A DNA stretch of 64,000 nucleotides. It comes from Marsupella aquatica (taxonomy: Eukaryota; Marchantiophyta). Under the pieces are notes generated by a model, which searched no databases, was not told the DNA's origin, and was given only the letters and a program-made list of their open reading frames with translations. The position numbers were made by a program, and so were the translations under genes. The stretch spans positions 17,360,001-17,424,000 of the forward strand of contig OZ316892.1 of assembly GCA_973895155.1 (NCBI GenBank). The letters are read 5' to 3'. Each line of letters opens with the position of its first letter. Within the stretch, counting starts at the first letter, position 1. Below, piece after piece: positions 56,174-64,000 of the stretch.

Positions 56174-57434
56174 ATGAATGGATCGAGTAGCTCCAGATGT
56201 GCATTACAAGATTTGGCAAAACAATACTGTAGATTTATTTGCGGAACAATTAAATCAGTTTTTAGCAAGTGGTCTTGTAAAAACTGTTATGACTAGTGTG
56301 GGTACAATTTTCTCCTCGATCAATGAATCAGAGACAGGTTTTGAATTTGAGGATGGTAAAGATTTGTGGAAGGAAACAGGGAAAATAGATCGCTCCTTGC
56401 CTGATAATCTCCGCCAGACTTCTTTTCCAACAGAGACGACTCACGCAGACTGTAACGGGTGCTCCGCTTATTGTGGCAGATCATTGCAGATGTGACAAAA
56501 TTCTAGTGAATTTTGCATGCGCCTAACTTCAATCTGCCCTGTGTATCTCCTAGCGCCTTGCAGATCTATGTTCGAGCCTCGTCTCGTCATGGTACTACTG
56601 TGTTAACTCTTTCGTAGAGGTTCGTAAATTGCACCTGACGTGCTGACCAGATCATAACACTGCCCCGCTTAGGGAAGAAACCAGGACTATTCCATTCGCC
56701 ATTCAACTGCAAATAACTGCTTAAATCTATTTCAATCAACCTGCCATCACTCGGTATCCTGACCGATATGTTCATATTGTTATAGAAGCTGCAGAATTCA
56801 AGGTACAAAATGACAAATTTGAAGTTCAAGGGTTAGCTTCTAATACTCAACCCCACCTGACCAGTTTAGGTAAGCAAACTTTCAATGGATAGTGTGCTCA
56901 AATCCACTAACTCGTTGTCCCCGAACTTCAAGATGATTTTCAAACTACTTGCAAGTTCTATCGGAGCAGACTTCTCCTTAAGCTATTAGAAACTTTCCGA
57001 TCCCCTGCAGTTCACTGTGCAAGGAAACGAGACACCCTCTATCCGACGAACAAGACTCTATGACATTCTAAAGGGAAGAACACCATGCGTCCACCGAGCA
57101 CTTCATCGGTACAAGCTCTAGCGGCAATAGGCGCCGTCTGCGAGCTGAGCGAAGCAACTGTAAGGTGCAGAACCCACAATAAACACCATAGCATAATAAG
57201 AGTTTCTAAATCAAACCAAATTTGGCAATTCGAAGCATTAATGAAAGGACCAAATAACCATTCACATTGTTACCGTGTTTGATATAGGTCTTCTCGAAAA
57301 GGTGCGGCCGTGACTGCAGATCAAAAGTAATGAAGAACATGAGGTTCCATGTGATAGACTGTTCTGTCAGTCCTTGACGGCAGATTTAAGATTGTAACTT
57401 GACAAGTATGATCATGATAAACTTGACTTTGTCA

Positions 57435-58975
57435 TCATCTGCTGATAGCTGAAAGTTGGAGTTCTCTCTCGAGGTGCTCCATGGATGAGATTCTCGCGTT
57501 CCTTTCAAGTTGCAAAAGCTCCTGCATGAAAAGTAGTGAAAAACTTAGTTGAACGTCTCCCGAATTTGGTGGACGGAAAAAATCTTCCTCGAGGCTGCAT
57601 AGTTCTCCGATCCCTTGGTTCTCCCCGTAACAATATCTATGAAGGATGACATTTACAGAAAAAGAATAGGCTCATCAAGTGTATTGCATGCCACGTGGCA
57701 GCTCAACAAAAGGACTAAGTTTATGATCAGAACCTGTAGTTGTCTCTGACTGAAGAGACGATACAGTTCAAACTCCTTAGATGCAACTAATTCCAGCAGA
57801 TCAAAGCTGTCCTCATCTACACAACTTCCTCCACATGCCAGAGCAGATCTCATCTGAATACACATGTATTCGGAATCAGTAAATAGCTCCAGTGCAACAC
57901 AGAAAGCAACACATTGCACCAAATTGGTTAGAGATTTTCAGAGTAAGCTTACATTGGAAAAAGGACACTGGATCATGAAGACACTTCAACAGAGATCAAA
58001 TGGTTAGCTAGATCTACAGCCACGACCAGGTGCAGGGTTCACAAACCTCCATGCAGCGAAGAATCAGCTCTGGTAGGCAACAGCGACGACAAAGCCCCTG
58101 TGATATGTACACTGCTTGAACGCGTTGAGAGCGCTCTCCATCAACATGCAATGCATCCAAGCGCAGGACTTCTAAAACTAGCCCAACTCGAAAGTGTGGG
58201 AGCTCTCCTACACCAAAAACAGAAATAGTTACCATCGTCAAAATCCATCAATGCATCTCCTGAATCTATATTGCTCATGAGCAACATCTTAAAAGAAATG
58301 ATCTCCATCATCTTTCAGATTCGACTAGAAAATGGAAAGAAAGAAAAACAAAAAACAGTCCTAAGAGATGGATGCATGATTCAACACGTTTCGAATCTGC
58401 TGTAGGCCCTTTCTAATGCAGACAAGCTGCAAGCAATCATTCACATCCGTGATGCCGTGATGCCACTTCACTGAGCCATGTTAACAGGTTAAACGCTCCA
58501 TATTGCGCGGACACAGTTCCACCACCTGTCCACTTGCTACAAGTTGGGCAAAAAGGAGTCCAAAATGCGCGCCGCTATACCTTTGACAGCATACGCCATG
58601 ATGGATGCAAGTAAACCGCCATCATACTCTGTGCTTGAGCCTAATCCATCACCTGTCACTGGCAGGCAGCCAAGAACAATATCAACCAAGCTCCCGTCTT
58701 TTGTATTTATAGAGACGTCTACCTGCAAATCACAACAAGATGCTAACGTTAGAATTGTTCTTCTCGCAACTTGCTAGCATCTGCTTCAAAAAAAGCCTGC
58801 TCAAATAGCTCAAATGACAAACTAGATCACCAAGAAGTGGCTAATGTATCATGCAGCCTCTGCCGATTTCTTTGACCAGTGCGAACAATACGGATAACCG
58901 TGACACAACACAAGAGACCCTAAGTATAAAGACAACAAAAGCTTTGAATGCGGCCAAAGACACCAAGGAGCAATC

Positions 58976-59034
<59 letters not shown>

Positions 59035-62000
59035 TCGAAACTCTCGCTTGACAACATAATTAATTCGGAAAAGCTCAAACATCTGAGTACAAACCGTCAA
59101 TTGTCTTTCCACACCAACGTCTGCTCCACAATAATGCAAAGCATCGGTTAGAGCCGTGCAGACAGTTGCATCAGGAACCAGGGATCCTGACAATGACGTC
59201 AGAGCGCAGGTGCACTGCAGCTCAAGCCATTCTGAATCAAACTGCTCGTCTATCATATCACCTCCAGCTAGCCACAAGCCATTATTTCCTGAGATGAACA
59301 ATTTACGAGTATTTGTAGTCTCAGTACCCACACTAGAACACACCAAAATTTCAGATTTGAGGAGAGGATATTCCTAGCTCCATTCCATAAGCACAGATGA
59401 GATTCAAACACATTCATTATGTAGCGATCGTATAAGTTCCTCCCAGGGATTCGACCTATTATTGTGACTCTTTTGAAGCAGGTATCATGCAAGAAACAAA
59501 CAAAAAGCTAGCTGAAACAAACACAGTCCAACCGATGATGTTGACCTTACTCTGCAACAAAGAGAATGCAGCATCAAGGGCCTGTTGTGCAGCAGAAGCA
59601 GCCCTGTCTTTTTCTTCAGTAGAGAGCTCGCCATGGGTGACTTCAACATTTGCCTGCTCTATTTTGAGCCACGTTCGATAGAGAGCATCACAGGTATAAT
59701 ATTCCCTCTGCAAGCCAGGTCGATTATGAGTACCATGGAAGAGTTACAAGATAAATTTGCTAGTTACGGGAATAGACCTGGCAGAGGAATGTGAAGAAGG
59801 AAGGAGAGTGTAAAGTACTTTCAACCAAAGAGATGGTATCCACTCATCTCCAGAAAGGATATGTACTCCACTCAACGATACCCTCCACAAGTATTCTTGA
59901 CAGCTTCTAAGGCCAGCCCGTCAAATTCAACTAGAGTAAACTACGTGCAACGGGCCAGATGGTTGTACGGACCCAGTCTTCAAATTCTTGAAGATTTTCT
60001 TGCACCCGATGTTGCTCCAACGAAGCTAGGATATCTGTTGGCTGATTCAGAGGTTCTGCCAAATGGCCCAGGAGTACATGAGCCCCCACTGGCATCTCCG
60101 GAGTCCTCCACAGTGAAATTAGAGAAAACTCCCGAAATAGAAGATTGCTGAAAGCCCATTGTAAACAAAAGTGAGCACGGAGATGGCTTGCGAGCCATAT
60201 CAAGAGGCTTGCGAGAGTGCAAATGACCAACTTTTTCGAAGTTTGCGATTATCAATCTTGATAAAGTAAACCTTAGGACTTCCAACTACATGCTTCGCAG
60301 ATTTCGTGCATGTACAGCGTGTGTAGGAACCAGGATCCAGCACCCTTCGTATAGAGAAACAAAGTATATCTAGGACAGCTTCATTGGAGTTTTATATCTC
60401 TAGACACTAGAGAGTAATGGACAAACTTACCTGTAATCAAGGGCTCGGGCAAGCAGTTCAGCTCTGAGTACGTCTGCGTTCGGTATCCCTGAAGGCGGTG
60501 TAAAGCAGAGCCATTGAACAGCATGTGCCTTTTGCGTAGTTTGGTACTGTACACCTCCAGCGGCCTCCTCTTTGACAGGGTGATGTAAGCCCAGTCTGAT
60601 GTCTCGTGACTTACTCAAAACTCTGAAATCACAAAAAACATCAGAAGATGGAACTGTGAATCATCCTTGCATTGTTATGACGAGAGATAGACGAAATTGT
60701 TCCTTTGAGAGGCACAAACCCTAAACAAAGGCAGCTAGCTATACACATGCAATGGTCAAGATGCGCCATGAAGACTCAAGGCTCAGGCTATTATCTCAGC
60801 AAATACCGATGATAAACGCACTCATTTACGCTGAAATTTGATAAAATTCGACAAAAGGGTCTCAGCTAAGTTTTCAGGTTTTCATGACATCCTTGGTAGA
60901 AACATATCGTGGCAAACTTTGAAGTGGGACACATCAAATCACGTACATTGTCCCTCACTATTAAGACGGACACCAACGATGTAAACTTGGATAACTAATT
61001 GCCTCCATTCAGCTTAGGATCAGAACAACCGTTATCTGCCTACCTGCTAAGAATGTCTGAGAAGCTTCCCTTTTTCGGGTCCCCATCTGGAAAGAACGGT
61101 AAGTACTCCATAGCTGACCTGAATATCTTGTATTTAACTGGAACGCTGCAAGAAAGAGCAGTTTCTTTAGCCAGCAGCCATGTAGAAGACGTGCTCCATG
61201 GAGTGAGCCCTCACACAAGCCTGGAATCCTTGCATCACAAATGGGATGCAAACATAGATATTAAGAAGGCCTCTCCAAAAGATTGAGACGCAGGTCCACA
61301 ATCAAGTGATCGTCGCCGACAAGATAGTAAACTTAAGGCGGACCCAGATAGACATCTCCAATGTTGCTCACACAATCAAAAGCCAATATGAAGGTGTAAA
61401 CTAACCTTCTGATTAAATAGACTTAATACCAAAATGTACTTGCCTTTCGTTCTCACGCAGATCCATCATATGGACATAAAGCTCCACACACAGGTGCGGG
61501 GCAAGCTGAGATGCATAAACCCCAACAAGGTCTTCTCTTCTCTGTGTAAATAGGAAGATAGCATAGCTGCAACAGGGCAAACTATTAGATGACAGCTAAC
61601 TTTCATGTTATTTACGTTGACAACTGCGTTGTGAAATATACATCGAAATAGCAATACCGAAGTCAATGGGCATACTTGTCGAAGACTCACGTGTTAAGGA
61701 TCAGGTCACCAATGAACCAAAGTTTCTCCCTAAAATGCTCCTTCAGATCATCTGTCAAGATGTGTCTTAGTGCTAACACAAGATGTGCCCCAAAGCGAAT
61801 CATCTGAGGATGGCCGTGAAGCCTTTGAGGACCAACCAAAAACACAAAGTCAGCTAGAAATATGTAGAACATGGGGGAGCAGTTAGAATAAACCATCCAA
61901 CATGTCGCTCTCCACCAATACCTTTACGGGCGACGGGACTACAACTTCACCAAGTATGCTGAGTAGCTGCGGTTTTACCATGTAAAATCAATAACAATTG

Positions 62001-64000
62001 GCTTGCATCATCAGGCAGCCTGCAATCTATCTGACCTTGTGAAGAATCTGAAAAACTATATTAACGCCGATCCACAGCATACCTATGTGTACAACTTCCT
62101 TACCTGGTATTGTCCCTACTGTCATGGGGCGGAGCGATCCATGTTCTGAGCAAGTCAAGCAAGTGGGCAATGTCCCCAAGCATAAGGTCCATCTGAGCAA
62201 TACACACAAGAAAGACGTATATAAACATTTAACAACTCATACCCAAACCTTTAGCCTTGCAGCTTGTTGAAAAAAAGGAACATTTTTATGAGCTGCTATC
62301 AAAGATTGTTCGGACCCAAACAGGTATATCTGTGTTAAAAGAGAACGAGTGAACACCCTGATGAGGTCCAAAAATAATGACGCCGATGAGTCCAGTAGAC
62401 CCAGTTAAAACATGAGTCTGTGACCACCCAACAAAAACATAAAATCATTATCCACTTTGTCCCAAAACTCACCTGAATAAGCCTCTGTTGATCTTTGGAA
62501 CCTCTGTGGACATTATCATGAACAAGATCCCTGCAAGAGTTGATATGCACATTATTATGACTACAAGAGGAAGACCAGTGTAATGAAAATGAACTTCCAT
62601 TTGATAAGCTAATTGCCATGCAGGATTAAACCTAGAAAAAATAGATGCGCTAATATCAGGTAGCGAAAATACCCAGAAATAAGTTTTTGGAAAAGAGCAT
62701 ATAAATCACGAGGTTGTTGATCTAAAACTGGTTGCGGCCAGGTATCAGGGGTCCCTCCAAATTCTAAACTGAAATTTCCAGGTCCTCCACTGCCGTCTTC
62801 AGGTAAATCTAGTCCGTGAAGCCGCGCCAGCTCAAAGTCTACTTGAACATCCAGCCACGACCTCACCAGGGCCCAGCAGGCAGCCTATTCATGCCCAGCA
62901 ATTCCACATTTAATATTTATCCACATACTTATCCACTGCTATTTATGCCCATAACATATAAGGACTTCACTAAACTTAAAATACACACATGAACAAGAAT
63001 ATAAATCATGGAATCGTCGAAGAAAACGAAGTCCACGGGATCTGCTGCGGTAGAGCCCAAGAAGTTTATGACTAGGAAAAAGAGGGCAAAACAGTCCTTG
63101 AATTTGCATACCTCCCAAGTGTAGCACACAGGCAACATTCGCTTCACATTGCCGCACTGAGCAGCAAATATTGCAGCCTCGTATTTAGATTCATCAGTAC
63201 TTCCTCCAATTTTCTACCATATCCACAAGATTTCAAGTCAGCAGAGCGTGAAGAGACTCAAAAACTCTAAGCCTGTACCTCCAGCAAGACATGCTCAATT
63301 GCACAGCAAAAACCCTCCTCCCACAGAATACACAGTACAATGTTCGGATTGAGTATAAAAATCTTGACTGAAACTAACAGTACTAAGGCCAAGGAACTTA
63401 CCTCTGAAGCAAAGTAGCAAGCCCACTTCCAAAGACGACGCTGATGTCCAGGACCACTTTCTAGTTCGACTGCTTGCAAGCTCCAATCTCTACCCCTAGT
63501 CTGCCATGCCTCCACGGATGGAGACGGTCCCAATTCACCACAACCACCCAAGCTGGCTGCTCTCCACGCCTGAAATATTAAGTTACTAACATAAGACAGA
63601 ATTCCGACTCAAATCTCAAGGCTAAGAGCAGAGAGACTGCACTGTAACGAGGGTAAAAGTCATGCACTGACAACCAATTTGACATACAGTTCTTCCAAGC
63701 AGAACACTCTAAAGAAAAAGGTTCACATTTTTTACCCATTAATATAACACCAAACCGGCAGCAATAAATATTCAAAGAACACCGAGACAAATATTCTACA
63801 GCATTATCCTACATCAGCTTTATACCTGTCCAGCTGAACGACATAGCTCCTGCGCTTCCTCCAATCTTCCAGCTAAGCGCAACTTCCACACATCCTCCAA
63901 AAGGCTTTCTTCTAGCTTCTGCTCATATCCAACAAGACCAGTTGCACACATCGTTTCTAAGGTTAAGGAGATGTCAACACCAAATCAGCACGTCTTTCAC
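57435..64000 (-). CDS. NUP107: Nuclear pore protein NUP107, C-terminal part (5' end beyond window)
   Basis: Eighteen exons in transcript order: 63956-63826, 63569-63402, 63213-63112, 62884-62673, 62530-62473, 62192-62104, 61822-61691, 61566-61444, 61145-61044, 60622-60431, 60147-59973, 59707-59551, 59455-59412 (uncertain), 59249-59095, 58722-58581, 58207-58047, 57852-57733, 57521-57435. They encode about 783 residues, the C-terminal three quarters of a ~1080-residue protein. Plant NUP107 blocks in order: EESLLEDVWKLRLAGRLEEA, AVELESGPGHQRRLWKWA, KRMLPVC, SWLDVQVDFELA, DQQPRDLYALFQKL, GDIAHLLDLLRTWIAP, HPQMIRFGAHLVLALR, QWLCFTPPS, LLFREFSLISLWRTPEMPVG, QENLQEFEDW, VPDATVCTALTDAL, GLCRRCCLPELILR. 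NUP107 is a scaffold subunit of the Y-complex of the nuclear pore. One intron uses a GC donor, and the junction after 59551 is unresolved. Confidence 0.94.
58982..59031. repeat. (TA)n microsatellite in a NUP107 intron
   Basis: A run of about 25 TA dinucleotides within the intron between exons 59249-59095 and 58722-58581. It is likely to vary in length between individuals. Confidence 0.95.

Larger units (their letters stand above)
52966..57434. other. Intergenic, dense in short tandem repeats
   Basis: It starts with the 3' UTR of RPL18A and ends with the 3' UTR of NUP107. The middle contains at least five tandem arrays (listed separately). Open frames at 53938-54438 (minus), 56178-56495 (plus) and 56587-56829 (minus) show no recognisable family. 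Confidence 0.4.

Noticed and set aside
56587-56829. 80-codon frame, minus strand, protein-like (SDGRLIEIDLSSYLQLNGEW)
   Set aside because: The composition is suggestive, but I could not link it to other exons or name a family, so it is not called as a gene.
1-64000. CRISPR arrays, bacterial operons, riboswitches, tRNA or rRNA genes
   Set aside because: The tandem repeats here have no spacer structure, the genes carry spliceosomal introns, and I found no tRNA- or rRNA-like sequence by eye. A tRNA scan was not possible.

Overview
This is nuclear DNA of a land plant. It has multi-exon genes with GT-AG introns of a few hundred bases, plant-type gene families (DUF3511, BAT1-type amino-acid permease, DGAT3-like Fe-S protein, plant NUP107), Ty1/copia retrotransposons and a MITE family. 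Short introns and a tentative TEX47/BLUF-like gene (a family I associate with animal sperm) would fit a seed-free plant with motile sperm such as a bryophyte, but I cannot name the species. I saw no rRNA, tRNA, CRISPR array or bacterial-type operon.

Layout. 1-8.0 kb is transposon-rich: an open frame of unknown function runs off the left edge, then come three copies of a ~290-bp MITE with 8-bp target duplications (two inside one dead copia integrase), a solo LTR and several tandem repeats. 8.66-8.92 kb holds a small DUF3511 gene. 10.92-16.15 kb is a complete copia element on the minus strand with two identical 299-bp LTRs, a 5-bp target duplication, PBS, PPT, gag and pol; gag and pol are offset by one frame at a T4C6 run. 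16.2-23.0 kb has no gene I can support. 23.05-25.82 kb is an older, internally deleted copia element. 26.2-27.1 kb is a broken copy of the first two exons of the BAT1-like permease, whose intact eight-exon gene (including a 19-nt micro-exon) follows at 29.3-32.8 kb. 35.2-36.5 kb (minus) has five exon blocks of a tentative TEX47/BLUF-like gene. 39.7-40.8 kb (minus) is an intronless DGAT3-like gene. 43.8-48.1 kb (minus) is a five-exon secreted PQQ-type beta-propeller dehydrogenase-like gene. 51.6-53.0 kb (plus) is ribosomal protein L18a (eL20), with a 66-bp minisatellite in its first intron. 53-57.4 kb is dense in tandem repeats. 57.4-64.0 kb (minus) holds the last 18 exons of NUP107, whose 5' part lies beyond the right edge.

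The host genes are unrelated housekeeping or metabolic genes, each with its own transcription unit. The richest unusual biology is in the mobile elements (MITE family, very young copia with an odd gag/pol junction) and in gene structure (micro-exon, partial gene duplication, a GC-AG intron, a possible ultra-short intron). Exon boundaries come from reading splice sites, phase and family resemblance by eye; no search or alignment was run.
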